DNA of 64,000 nt, from assembly GCA_003001795.1 (NCBI GenBank), contig PVNI01000001.1, forward strand, positions 62,001 through 126,000, written 5' to 3'. Under the pieces are notes generated by a model that saw only the letters and a program-made list of their open reading frames with translations, searched no databases and was not told the origin of the DNA. Shown here in pieces: positions 19,708-29,168 of this stretch. The translations under genes and the position numbers were made by a program. The stretch is from Actinomadura viridilutea (GTDB lineage: Bacteria; Actinomycetota; Actinomycetes; Streptosporangiales; Streptosporangiaceae). Position 1 is the stretch's first letter. Every line of letters starts with the position of its first letter.

Positions 19708-20859
19708 TCACCGCGCCGATGGGCCGCCCTGCGGGAACCCCTGGCCGTCTTCCGCCGCAGATGTCTGCGGGGCAGTCGGCGGAGCGCCATACGGAGCCTG
19801 AGGGGCGTCCTGCGGTGCGCTCTGCGCGGGCGCCGGGTGCGGCGGGGCCATGGGGAAGGGCTGTGTGGGCCCGTAAGCGGGGCCGTGAGGGGCGTTCTGC
19901 TGCTGGAGCACGTGCCGGTAGGGCCCGGAGCCGTAATCGGCCGGAGCAAGGAACTGAGGCTGCCCCGGCTGCGGCGGGCTGAACGGGGGCGGCTGAGGCG
20001 GCTCCTGCGGGGCGGCCGCGGCCGGAGGCGGGCCGGCCGGCGCCATCGCCGGTTCCCCCGCCGGGACGACGGACGCCGCCGGGACGGCCGTCCGCATGCG
20101 GCGGGCGCGGCGCTGGGCGAGCCGCCACTCGTCGCGGCGGCGGCGTTCGGCGAGCACCGCCGACAGCACGATCTCGGGCCGCACCCCCGCCGGAGGCGGC
20201 GGGCTCACCACCGCGAACACCTGCTGGGTGATCCGGGCGCCGAGGGCGTCCCGCACCTCGGGCAGCAGCTCCCAGAACCGCGCCAGGTACTGGCGGGCCG
20301 CCAGCGCGAGGCCGTCCGGCAGCCGCGACAGCTCCAGCCGCTGCGCCCACGCGGCGAGCTGCGGCGGCATCACGGCGACCGGTCCGAACACCGGGTCCTG
20401 CGGCACCCGCTCCTGGATGACGATCGTCCCGGCGAACAGGTCCCCCAGGCGCTTGCCGCGCCGGTTGCACAGCGACGTCAGCAGCGCCGGGACGCCCGCC
20501 AGCGTCCAGAACTCCACGATCGCGGCCAGGCTGCGCACCAGCGCCTGCCGGAACCGCACCGGCCCGCCGTCGTCGGCCACCACGCGCAGCCCCAGCGCCA
20601 GCTTGCCGATCGTGCGGCCGCGGCTGAGCGTCTCGAAGAGGCAGGGGTAGCCCACCAGCACCCCCGCCGTCGTCGCGATGCTCAGCCCCGCCGTCCACGC
20701 CTCGTCGGCCACCAGCGCGGTCACGCTCACCAGGTTCAGGGCGACGTTGAGGATCGTGACCTGGAAGAACAGGTCCAGCAGGAACGCGCAGCCCCGGCTG
20801 GCCAGCCGCGCCACCCGGATGTCCAGCGCGACGGCCTCACCGGTGACGAGAGCGGCCAT
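19708..20859 (-). CDS. RDD family membrane protein with Pro/Gln-rich tail
   Basis: About 383 residues starting at ATG 20859, preceded by GGAGG; an upstream GTG in the same frame (20895) has no such site. The N-terminal 150 residues are an RDD domain: ASRGCAFLLDLFFQVTIL, three or four hydrophobic spans, and GRTIGKLALGLRVVADDG. A middle soluble region (about 165-270) has helices ending in RRDEWRLAQRRARRMR. The last about 110 residues are Pro/Gln/Ala-rich and probably disordered. The RDD domain function is unknown; some members transport small molecules. It is divergent from spoIIM with only 82 bases between, a pairing frequently seen in actinobacteria. Confidence 0.88.
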   Translation of the reverse strand: MAALVTGEAVALDIRVARLASRGCAFLLDLFFQVTILNVALNLVSVTALVADEAWTAGLSIATTAGVLVGYPCLFETLSRGRTIGKLALGLRVVADDGGPVRFRQALVRSLAAIVEFWTLAGVPALLTSLCNRRGKRLGDLFAGTIVIQERVPQDPVFGPVAVMPPQLAAWAQRLELSRLPDGLALAARQYLARFWELLPEVRDALGARITQQVFAVVSPPPPAGVRPEIVLSAVLAERRRRDEWRLAQRRARRMRTAVPAASVVPAGEPAMAPAGPPPAAAAPQEPPQPPPFSPPQPGQPQFLAPADYGSGPYRHVLQQQNAPHGPAYGPTQPFPMAPPHPAPAQSAPQDAPQAPYGAPPTAPQTSAAEDGQGFPQGGPSAR

Positions 20860-20941
20860 GGGCGGTCCTCCAGCGCGGGGGCAGGGCCCCACCATTCTGC
20901 CCGCTCCGCGCGGGTGGCCGGGCAGGCGTTACTCTCGCCGG

Positions 20942-21937
20942 GTGGACGTCGACGCCTATGTGGCCGCCCATAACGCCGAGTGGCAGCGCCTGGAACAGCT
21001 GATCAACAAGAGCCGCGGGCTCACCGGCGCCGAGGTGGACGAACTGGTCGAGCTCTACCAGCGCACCGCCACCCACCTGTCCGTCGTGCGCTCCAGCGCG
21101 CCCGACCCGATGCTGGTGGGACGGCTGTCGTCGCTGGTGGCGCGGGGCCGGGCGGCGGTGAGCGGGGCCCAGGCGCCGCTGTGGCGCGACGTGGGCCGCT
21201 TCGCCGCCCGGTCGTTCCCCGCCGTCGCCTACCGGCTGAAGTGGTGGTGGCTCGGCAACGCCCTGCTGGGCAACCTGCTGGCCCTGGCGCTGGGGATCTG
21301 GGTGGCGCGCAGCCCCGATGTGCAGGCCGCGATCGCCACCCCCCACGAGATCCGCGAGCTGGTCGAGCACGACTTCGCCAACTACTACGTCGAGCACTCG
21401 GCGGCCTCGTTCGCCTTCCAGGTGTGGATCAACAACGCCTGGGTCTCGGCGACGGCGCTGATCAGCGGGATCCTGCTGGGCGTCCCCACGGTCTACGTGC
21501 TGGCCGTCAACCAGCTCAACCTCGGACTGACCGGCGGGCTGATGTTCGCCCACGGCAAGGGCGACATCTTCTTCGGCCTGATCCTGCCGCACGGCCTGCT
21601 GGAGCTGACCGCCGTCTACCTGGCCTGCGCGGCCGGCCTCAAACTCGGCTGGACGATCATCGACCCGGGCCCCCGGCGGCGCGGCCAGGCCCTGGCCGAG
21701 GAGGGCCGGTCGTGCGTGGCGATCGCGATCGGCCTGGTCGGGGTGCTGCTGGTGTCCGGGCTCATCGAGGGCTTCGTGACGGGCTGGGTGCACATCACCT
21801 GGCTGCGCATCGGCATCGGCGTCGTCGCGGAGGCGGCCTTCCTGGCGTACGTGATCGTCCTCGGCCGCCGCGCCGTCCGCCAGGGCGATCAGGGCGACGC
21901 CGACCTGCGCCCCGACACCGCCCCCGTGTCCGCCTGA
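20942..21937 (+). CDS. Stage II sporulation protein M (SpoIIM) family membrane protein
   Basis: A 331-residue protein starting at GTG 20942. An N-terminal soluble helical part (VDAYVAAHNAEWQRLEQLI, ELYQRTATHLSVVRS) precedes about six transmembrane segments, including FQVWINNAWVSATALISGIL, LTGGLMFAHG and ELTAVYLACAAGLKLGW. These are hallmarks of the SpoIIM/DUF95 family, whose Bacillus member belongs to the DMP peptidoglycan-remodelling complex during engulfment. Actinomycetes do not engulf, so the role here is probably different; the RDD, DUF58, MoxR and DUF4129 neighbours form a recurring cluster with it. The frame is open further upstream to 20678 but that part overlaps the RDD gene. Confidence 0.88.
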   Translation: MDVDAYVAAHNAEWQRLEQLINKSRGLTGAEVDELVELYQRTATHLSVVRSSAPDPMLVGRLSSLVARGRAAVSGAQAPLWRDVGRFAARSFPAVAYRLKWWWLGNALLGNLLALALGIWVARSPDVQAAIATPHEIRELVEHDFANYYVEHSAASFAFQVWINNAWVSATALISGILLGVPTVYVLAVNQLNLGLTGGLMFAHGKGDIFFGLILPHGLLELTAVYLACAAGLKLGWTIIDPGPRRRGQALAEEGRSCVAIAIGLVGVLLVSGLIEGFVTGWVHITWLRIGIGVVAEAAFLAYVIVLGRRAVRQGDQGDADLRPDTAPVSA

Positions 21938-21938
21938 G

Positions 21939-21967
21939 CGTGGCGCCGCCGAAACCGCGGCGCCACG
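21939..21967. terminator. Hairpin between convergent spoIIM-like and DUF58 genes
   Basis: Perfect 11-bp stem (CGTGGCGCCGC at 21939-21949, complement at 21957-21967), 7-base loop, starting immediately after the SpoIIM stop. It lies between two convergent genes and can end transcription from either side. Confidence 0.65.
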
Positions 21968-22032
21968 TGCGGGCGCGGCCGCGCCACCCGTTCCGGCCGC
22001 CCGTTCCGGGGCGTCCGCCGCGCCGGTGCCGG

Positions 22033-23328
22033 TCAGAGACGGCCGGCGGCCTTGAGGGCCAGGTACGCGTCGGCGAGGGCGGGCGCGATCTCGTCGGGCG
22101 GCGCGTCGACGACCTCGACGCCGTACCGGCGCAGCTCGGCGGTGAGGCGGCGGCGGTCGGCGCGGGCGCGCTCGGCGGCCGCGGCGTCGTAGACGGCGGC
22201 CAGGTCGCCGCGGGCGGCGGCCATCTCGCCGACGCGCGGGTCCGCGACGGCGGCCACCATGACCAGGTGGCGGGCGGTGAGCCGCGGCAGCACCGGCAGC
22301 AGGCCCTCCTCGAGCGCGGCGGGGTTCAGCTCGGTGAGCAGCACCACCAGGCAGCGCTGCCGCACCCGCGCCATCAGGGTGGACACCATCCCGGCGGCGT
22401 CGGATTCGATCAGCTCGGGCTCCAGCGGGGCCATCGCGCGGACCATCGCCGGCAGCAGGTCGGTCCGGGACGCCCCCTCCACCCGCGCCCGCACCCGCCG
22501 GTCGTAGGCGAGCAGGTCGACGCGGTCGCCCGCGCGGGAGGCCAGTGCGCCCAGCAGCAGCGCGGCGTCCATCGAGCAGTCCAGGCGGGGGATGTCGCCG
22601 ACGCGTCCGGCGGACGTGCGGCCGGTGTCGAGCACCAGGTAGATGCGGCGGTCGCGCTCGGGACGCCAGGTGCGCACCACCACCTCGCGGCGGCGCGCCG
22701 TGGCCCGCCAGTCGATGGAGCGCACGTCGTCGCCGTCCACGTACTCGCGCAGCGAGTCGAACTCGGTGCCCTGGCCGCGGATCTGCGCCACGTGCTGCCC
22801 GGTCAGCTCCCGCAGCTTGGCGAGCTTGGCGGGCAGGTGGCGGCGGGACGGGAACGCCGGCAGCACCCGCACCGTCCACGGCGCGCGGCGCGACAGCTGC
22901 CGGGCGGCCAGTCCCAGCGGGCCCGACGAGCGGATCGCCACGGTCACCGCCTGCCGGTCGCCGCGCCGGGTCGGCACGAGCGTCGTCTCGATGCGGCGGC
23001 GCTCCCCGGCCGGGACGTCCAGCCGCACCGCGCGGGGTCCGGCGGCGCCCGCGCTCGGCGGCCACACGTCGCGCAGCCGGCCCTTCACCCGGCGGCGTCC
23101 GGTGTTCTCCACGATCAGCGACACCCGCGCCGTCTCGCCGAGCCGCACGCTGGCGTCGCCCTCGCGGTGCAGCCGCAGCGCCCGCACGTTCCCGGCGAGC
23201 GCCAGGTCGACCGCGACGCCGGCCAGCAGCACGCCCCACAGGCCCGCCAGCGTCCACCAGCTCGGCAGGACGATCGGCACGACCGCCCCGATCAGCGCCA
23301 GCAGCCCCAGCCGTCCCGTCACCGCCAT
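22033..23328 (-). CDS. DUF58 domain-containing protein
   Basis: A 431-residue protein starting at ATG 23328. Two N-terminal hydrophobic segments (GLLALIGAVVPIVLPSWWTL and GLWGVLLAGVAVDLALAG) are followed by a beta-sandwich region and the DUF58 core with GTEFDSLREYVDGDDVRSID and WRATARRREVVVRTWRPERD. The C-terminal half is von Willebrand A-like (VLDTGRTSAG, LLLGALASRAGDRVDLLAY). DUF58 proteins are encoded beside MoxR ATPases, as here, and are thought to work with them in complex assembly or envelope function. It is the last gene of the five-gene minus-strand operon running from 27931. Confidence 0.9.
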   Translation of the reverse strand: MAVTGRLGLLALIGAVVPIVLPSWWTLAGLWGVLLAGVAVDLALAGNVRALRLHREGDASVRLGETARVSLIVENTGRRRVKGRLRDVWPPSAGAAGPRAVRLDVPAGERRRIETTLVPTRRGDRQAVTVAIRSSGPLGLAARQLSRRAPWTVRVLPAFPSRRHLPAKLAKLRELTGQHVAQIRGQGTEFDSLREYVDGDDVRSIDWRATARRREVVVRTWRPERDRRIYLVLDTGRTSAGRVGDIPRLDCSMDAALLLGALASRAGDRVDLLAYDRRVRARVEGASRTDLLPAMVRAMAPLEPELIESDAAGMVSTLMARVRQRCLVVLLTELNPAALEEGLLPVLPRLTARHLVMVAAVADPRVGEMAAARGDLAAVYDAAAAERARADRRRLTAELRRYGVEVVDAPPDEIAPALADAYLALKAAGRL

Positions 23329-23429
23329 GCCATGACCCCCGCACGCCCCCGGGACGCCCTGCGCGCACCGCCTTCCCGCGCCGCGGGCTCCGCCGCCCGG
23401 GCGGCGCCGCGTCCCATCGGCTCGCTCAT
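23319..23429 (-). CDS. Possible small ORF between MoxR and DUF58 genes
   Basis: A 36-codon frame starting at ATG 23429 with GGGGAG 7-12 bases upstream and overlapping the DUF58 start by 10 bases. The peptide is Ala/Arg/Gly-rich with no recognised domain. It fills the otherwise unexplained 136-base gap in a tightly packed operon. Weak evidence: good ribosome site and position, but composition is that of random high-GC sequence. Confidence 0.25.
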   Translation of the reverse strand: MSEPMGRGAARAAEPAAREGGARRASRGRAGVMAWR

Positions 23430-23464
23430 CACGTGCTCCCCGGTCGCCACGATGCCGTGCCGGA

Positions 23465-24462
<998 letters not shown>

Positions 24463-24466
<4 letters not shown>

Positions 24467-25758
24467 GATTGCCGTACCTGCCTTTCCAGGTCGTCGAGAA
24501 CGTCGGACAGCCACACGAGTCCGGCGTCGTCCGCCGGTTCAGGACCGTACAGGGCCGCGCCGATGGTCGCCTCGTCGTAGAGCAGGCGGCCGTCCGGGCC
24601 GGTGCGGAACGTCCCCGTCGGGGCCGCCCCGGGCGGCGCCCCCGCCCCGGCCGCGCGCACCCGCTCGGCCACCGCGGCGACGACCTCCTGGGCGGCGTTC
24701 GGGTCCTGGGCCGCGCTGCGCGGCAGCCCGAGCAGCGGGACGAGGCGTTCGCGCGCCCCGGCGCGCAGGGCGTCGGCGGCGCGGCCGCGGGCGCGGTGGG
24801 CGCGGTAGAGGCGGGCGCGGCCCTCCACGGTCTCCGCCGAACGCACCACCACCGGCAGCGGCTCGGCGACGACCGGCCCCAGCCTGCGGGCCCGCCACAC
24901 CGCGACGGCCGCCACGGCGAGCACCAGCTGCAGGAAGAACAGCTTCACGCCGAACGGCACCAGGTCGCCCAACGTCGCGTCGCCGCTGCCGCTGCCCGGC
25001 TCCGGAAGGTCGGGGATGAGCCACACCACGGAGGAGCGGGCCCCGACCAGGTTCATCGCCAGGGCCGCGTTGCCCTCGTCGTCCAGGAACTCGTTGGTGA
25101 GAGGGAAGGGCGACCCGAGCACCGTCACCGTGCGGGCTCCGCCGTCAAGCGCCACCTGCACCAGCCGGGGCTTGCCCTCGTCGCGGTAGCACGCCGTCGC
25201 TCCGGACGGGGGCAGGTAGGTCTCGGAGCGGCCGAACCGCACCTTCCCCGCCAAGGCGGCCGCCCGCAGCGCGCAGCCGGGCTCGTCGGTCTTCTCGAAG
25301 CTGGTGCCCGCCTTCTCGACGCCGGGCGCCAGCGCGTGGAGGACCCTTCGGGTCGGCGCCACGAGCAGCAGGTCGCCCCGGATGCTCCGCAGCCGGTCGA
25401 TGTCGGCCCGCGTGAGCCGTCCCGACCAGGTGACGACCGTGACGGATCCGGCGGTGGCCCGTTCGGCCGCGTCCGCGGCGCTGCGCGACACCGCCACGGG
25501 CGTGCCCCGCTGCCGCAGGATCTCGGCGAGCGCGCGGGTGCCGCCCCGGCCCGGTGACTGCGGGTCGAGGTCCTGTTCGGCGGCGCCGGGACGCAGCACC
25601 GCCAGGATCACCGCGACCGCGACGACGGCCAGCACGACCGCGAGGACGCCCCGCGAGGCCCGCCAGCGACGCCGGGCGACCTGCCCCGCGGTCGGCTCCG
25701 CGCCGCCGCCGGACGACGGCGGCGCGTCGGGAGCGTCGGGAGTCAACGTCGACGTCAC
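24463..25758 (-). CDS. DUF4350 domain-containing membrane protein
   Basis: A 431-residue protein. One hydrophobic segment lies near residues 35-55 (GVLAVVLAVVAVAVILAVL), then an extracytoplasmic domain begins with GRGGTRALAEILRQRGTPV, the DUF4350 hallmark, similar to the substrate-binding-like fold of GldG-type proteins. A second hydrophobic span (LFFLQLVLAVAAVAVW) precedes a cytoplasmic tail of about 130 residues. GTG 25758 overlaps the DUF4129 stop (GTGA), and its own stop overlaps the MoxR start, so it is translationally coupled at both ends. The function is unknown; it belongs to the MoxR/DUF58/DUF4129 cluster. Confidence 0.88.
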
Positions 25759-26540
25759 CGGCGATCACCGCCGTCGGAGTCCGTGGAGAGCTCAGAGTCC
25801 GTGGAGAGCTCGGAGTTCGTGGAGAGCATGGCCGGCACGGGGAGACCGGGCTGCGCGCTCTCCTCGGAGGAGCCGCCCGTCTCGCCCAGCGGGCGCGGTT
25901 TGGCGGCGCGGATCCGCTCGTCCAGGTCGCGCAGCTGCGCGTACCCCTCCGGGGTGCCGGGCCGCCCGCCGTACCAGACGTCGTCGAAGATCCGCACGCC
26001 CGTCCGCAGCCGCGCCGCCACGTCCGGCAGCGCCCGGCCCGCCTCGGCCGCCAGCTCGTCGGCGGTGCGGCCCGGACGCGGCCCGAGCACCGCCCGCTCC
26101 TCCAGATCGCGCGCGATGGCGCGCAGCCGCTCGCGGATCGCCTCCGCCCAGCGTCCGGCCGCCGCGTGCTCCTCGGCGCGCTCGCGATGGCTCTGCGGGG
26201 TGGACGGCGTGTCGTCCAGCAGCGCCCGCCGGGAGCCGCGGGTGTTGCGGCGGCTGCGCATCAGCCACGCGACCAGGCCGATCGCCACCGCCACGAGCAG
26301 CAGGATCACGATCCAGGAGATCCAGCCGACGCTGTGCGGCACGGTCGGGTTCGGCGACCGGTCGAGCAGGTCCCGCAGCCACTCGAAGATCCGCACCAGC
26401 AGCCGCTCCAGCAAGGACGGCTGGTCCCGGTGGTAGATCGGCTTCTCCAGCTCGCGGCGGGCCAGCTCGCGGGCCTCCTCCCGGCCGATCGGATCGGTGG
26501 TCAGGGCGGTGAGCACGGCGGCGATCCTGTCGATGATCAT
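25755..26540 (-). CDS. DUF4129 domain-containing protein
   Basis: A 261-residue protein starting at ATG 26540 in an ATGA overlap with the upstream gene. An N-terminal soluble part (DRIAAVLTALTTDPIGREEA) and one transmembrane span (ISWIVILLLVAVAIGLVAWL) precede the cytoplasmic DUF4129 domain, recognised by AEEHAAAGRWAEAIRERLRA, TADELAAEAGRALP and IFDDVWYGGRPGTPEGYAQL. DUF4129 is frequently attached to or encoded with transglutaminase or MoxR systems. Near the C-terminus there is a short repeat (LSTNSELSTDSELSTDSDGG). The frame is open far upstream to 27407, but that section lies in antiphase to the preceding gene and is a shadow. Confidence 0.88.
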   Translation of the reverse strand: MIIDRIAAVLTALTTDPIGREEARELARRELEKPIYHRDQPSLLERLLVRIFEWLRDLLDRSPNPTVPHSVGWISWIVILLLVAVAIGLVAWLMRSRRNTRGSRRALLDDTPSTPQSHRERAEEHAAAGRWAEAIRERLRAIARDLEERAVLGPRPGRTADELAAEAGRALPDVAARLRTGVRIFDDVWYGGRPGTPEGYAQLRDLDERIRAAKPRPLGETGGSSEESAQPGLPVPAMLSTNSELSTDSELSTDSDGGDRR

Positions 26541-27931
26541 GTCGACGTCCAGGTCTGCGGCGGCTGCTGCGGCGCCTGCGGCGCAGGCGGGCCGGGCGGG
26601 GCCGGCGGCTGAGCCTGCGGCGGCTGCAGATAGGGCTGGAACTGCGGTGGCGGCTGCGGCGGCGGTACGGGCGGCGGCAGGGGAATGTACACAGGCGGCT
26701 TCGGGGGCCGCGACGGCCGCGCTCGCGCGACGATCGGATCCGGCCGCCACAGGTCGAAGAAGCCGTCGTCCGAAGCCACCTCGTCCGCGCGGCCGTCCGC
26801 GGGGGCGGACGCGGCGGGGGCGCCGCCCTGGGCGGCGGGGCGCGCACGGGTCCGCAGGTCGAGGTCGAAGCCCTCGCGGCGCATCCGCCGGTCGACGTAC
26901 AGCAACGCGATGACGCCGGCGTCGAACGGCAGCACCACCGACCAGCTCACGATGCGTCCCAGCGTGTCGACCGCCAGCGCCCCGGCCGTCGCGCCGGTGC
27001 CCTCCGCGTCGCCGAACACGATCACCTGCACGAACAGGAACGGCACGCGCAGTGCCAGCAGCCCCATGAACACCGTGATCATCAGGGCGAGCAGCAGCGT
27101 GCCGCAGGTGCGCCACCAGCGGGCGCGCGACAGCGCGCGGGCCCGCCGCAGCGCGCCGCCGACGCTCTCCCGCTCCATCACCACCGCGGGCGCGGCCAGC
27201 ACCAGCAGCACGTACACCCACGTCATCGCGGCCAGGCCGAGCGGGATCCCGAGCATCCCGGCGATGATGATCGCCGGGACGGGCCCCTCGACGGCGACCA
27301 GGATCAGCAGCGGCGCGCTCGGCAGCGCCAGCGCGGCGAGCGAGCACGTCATGATCACCGCGGCGACGCCGGCCAGCCGCGCCATCCGGGGCCGCGCGTC
27401 CCGCCACGCCCGCCGCAGCGAGGTCGGCATCCCCAGCAGCCCGCGTCCCAACAGCGGCGCGAGCAACCCGGCCAGCAGCAGGATCCCGTACGCCGACAGC
27501 ACCAGCCCGATGGCGCCCAGGACGAACTGCGTCCCCACGGTGCGGATGAGGATGCTGGGCGTGAGCTCCTCACGGGCCTCGGGGCCGATGAAGTAGTACG
27601 CCAGCAGCGACCCCGTCACCTGGATGACGGTGGAGACGGCGATGGACAGCCCCAAAGTCGCCCGTGGATGTCGCCGTATACAGGCGATGGCCCCGTCCAG
27701 CATCTCCGAAATGGACAGCGGCCGGAATGGGATGTCGCCCCCGAGGAGATCTGCGTCCGCCAAGGGCGTCTTCAAAGCGGCGGCCGCGGGCTGAGACGCG
27801 GGTGCGGAAGCGGCGTCCGGGGCAGGAAGGGACAAAGCCTCCGATGGGGAAGCAGACGTGGGGGCGGAAGGCGCGGGCGCGGCCGGGGTCTCTCGGTCGC
27901 CCGGAGCAGCCCAGCCGTTCGGTACCGACAT
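26537..27931 (-). CDS. Multi-spanning membrane protein with proline-rich C-terminus
   Basis: About 464 residues starting at ATG 27931, with GGGGAG 8-13 bases upstream. The first about 60 residues are Ala/Pro/Ser-rich; then FRPLSISEMLDGAIACIRRH introduces a bundle of about seven hydrophobic segments (residues about 85-330). This resembles the glycerophosphoryl diester phosphodiesterase membrane-domain superfamily, which lacks the catalytic domain. After about 340 the chain is cytosolic and the last about 70 residues are runs of Pro and Gln. It is the first gene of the operon to DUF58 and probably its membrane scaffold. Specific function unknown. Confidence 0.8.
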   Translation of the reverse strand: MSVPNGWAAPGDRETPAAPAPSAPTSASPSEALSLPAPDAASAPASQPAAAALKTPLADADLLGGDIPFRPLSISEMLDGAIACIRRHPRATLGLSIAVSTVIQVTGSLLAYYFIGPEAREELTPSILIRTVGTQFVLGAIGLVLSAYGILLLAGLLAPLLGRGLLGMPTSLRRAWRDARPRMARLAGVAAVIMTCSLAALALPSAPLLILVAVEGPVPAIIIAGMLGIPLGLAAMTWVYVLLVLAAPAVVMERESVGGALRRARALSRARWWRTCGTLLLALMITVFMGLLALRVPFLFVQVIVFGDAEGTGATAGALAVDTLGRIVSWSVVLPFDAGVIALLYVDRRMRREGFDLDLRTRARPAAQGGAPAASAPADGRADEVASDDGFFDLWRPDPIVARARPSRPPKPPVYIPLPPPVPPPQPPPQFQPYLQPPQAQPPAPPGPPAPQAPQQPPQTWTST

Positions 27932-28092
27932 TCTCAACTCCCCGTCCGTAGCCCCGTTCCGTATGCCCGATTCGCGACGCCCGCCCGCTTGACGGCCCGT
28001 CCGGCCATCCTGTCACGGGCAAGGCTCAGTGATTGCCTCCTCTTGACGCTACTTCGACGATGGAACCGAACGGCCGCTATCGGACGCGCCAC

Positions 28093-28121
28093 GGGTTGGG
28101 CGGCGCACCCGTGTCTAGAAT
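28093..28121 (+). promoter_or_regulatory. Possible mtrA promoter
   Basis: A -10-like TAGAAT (28116-28121) lies 17 bases after GGGTTG (28093-28098). The -10 fits TANNNT well; the -35 is poor. It would give a 5' leader of about 200 bases before mtrA. That leader holds CCTTG/CAAGG around 28201-28215 as a small inverted repeat. Confidence 0.35.
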
Positions 28122-28335
28122 CCGTTTCTTCGGACGCGGCCGGGTGCACGCCGCCCCATCGCCGGTCGGGAGGGGTCATGGACGAGGCAAACGCAGGTAA
28201 CCTTGCCTGCCAAGGCATTTGTCTCCCTGGCGAGGTGGGGCCGGTCCGCCGTCCGGGGCGCGACGGGGGCGTCGATCACGTGCGCGACGCGCTTGCCGTA
28301 TCCCACCGAACCCCGATTTTGCGACGATGAGGGCC

Positions 28336-29013
28336 ATGAGAGGACGTGTACTGGTCGTCGACGACGACCTCGCTCTCGCCGAGATGCTCGGCATCGTGCT
28401 CAGGGGCGAGGGTTTCGAGCCATCCTTCGTCCACGACGGCGACAAGGCGCTGGAGGCGTTCCGGGAGACCCGGCCCGACCTGGTGCTGCTCGACCTGATG
28501 CTGCCCGGCGCCGACGGCATCGACGTGTGCCGCCAGATCCGCGCCGAGTCCGGGGTCCCGATCGTCATGCTGACGGCCAAGAGCGACACGGTCGACGTGG
28601 TGCTCGGCCTGGAGTCCGGTGCCGACGACTACATCGTCAAACCCTTCAAGCCCAAGGAGCTGGTCGCCCGGGTGCGCGCCCGGCTGCGCCGCACCGACGA
28701 GCCGGCGCCCGAGACCCTGCAGATCGGCGACATCACCATCGACGTGGCCGGGCACTCGGTCAAGCGCGGCGACAAGACCATCCCGCTGACCCCCCTGGAG
28801 TTCGACCTGCTGGTGGCGCTGGCCCGCAAGCCGCGCCAGGTGTTCACCCGCGAGGTGCTGCTGGAGCAGGTGTGGGGCTACCGGCACGCCGCCGACACCC
28901 GGCTGGTCAACGTGCACGTCCAGCGGCTGCGCGCCAAGATCGAGAAGGATCCGGAGCACCCGGAGATCGTCGTGACGGTGCGCGGCGTCGGCTACAAGGC
29001 CGGTCCCGCGTGA
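28336..29013 (+). CDS. mtrA: MtrA response regulator (OmpR family)
   Basis: A 225-residue response regulator. The receiver domain carries VLVVDDDLALAEMLGIVLRG, phospho-acceptor LVLLDLMLPGADGIDV, threonine in VMLTAKSD and lysine in DDYIVKPFKPKELVARVRAR. The OmpR/PhoB winged helix has PLTPLEFDLLVALARKPRQV and VWGYRHAADTRLVNVHVQRL. Sequence and order (mtrA, mtrB, lpqB) identify it. In actinomycetes MtrA controls cell-wall homeostasis, replication or development and antibiotic genes. ATG 28336 is chosen to match the usual family start; ATG 28327 is three codons upstream and in frame. Confidence 0.97.
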   Translation: MRGRVLVVDDDLALAEMLGIVLRGEGFEPSFVHDGDKALEAFRETRPDLVLLDLMLPGADGIDVCRQIRAESGVPIVMLTAKSDTVDVVLGLESGADDYIVKPFKPKELVARVRARLRRTDEPAPETLQIGDITIDVAGHSVKRGDKTIPLTPLEFDLLVALARKPRQVFTREVLLEQVWGYRHAADTRLVNVHVQRLRAKIEKDPEHPEIVVTVRGVGYKAGPA

Positions 29014-29168
29014 TCCGATCCGTGTGACGGCGACGACGACCCGATGAGCAGTCCCCCCGTGACGGTCGAGGCCCCGCCCACCCCCCGGCCATGGAACCGC
29101 CCCGACCCTGCGGTCGCGTGCGCGTCGCGGGGGAGGACGCCGTGCGCCCTCGGGGGAGGGGTGCGGCG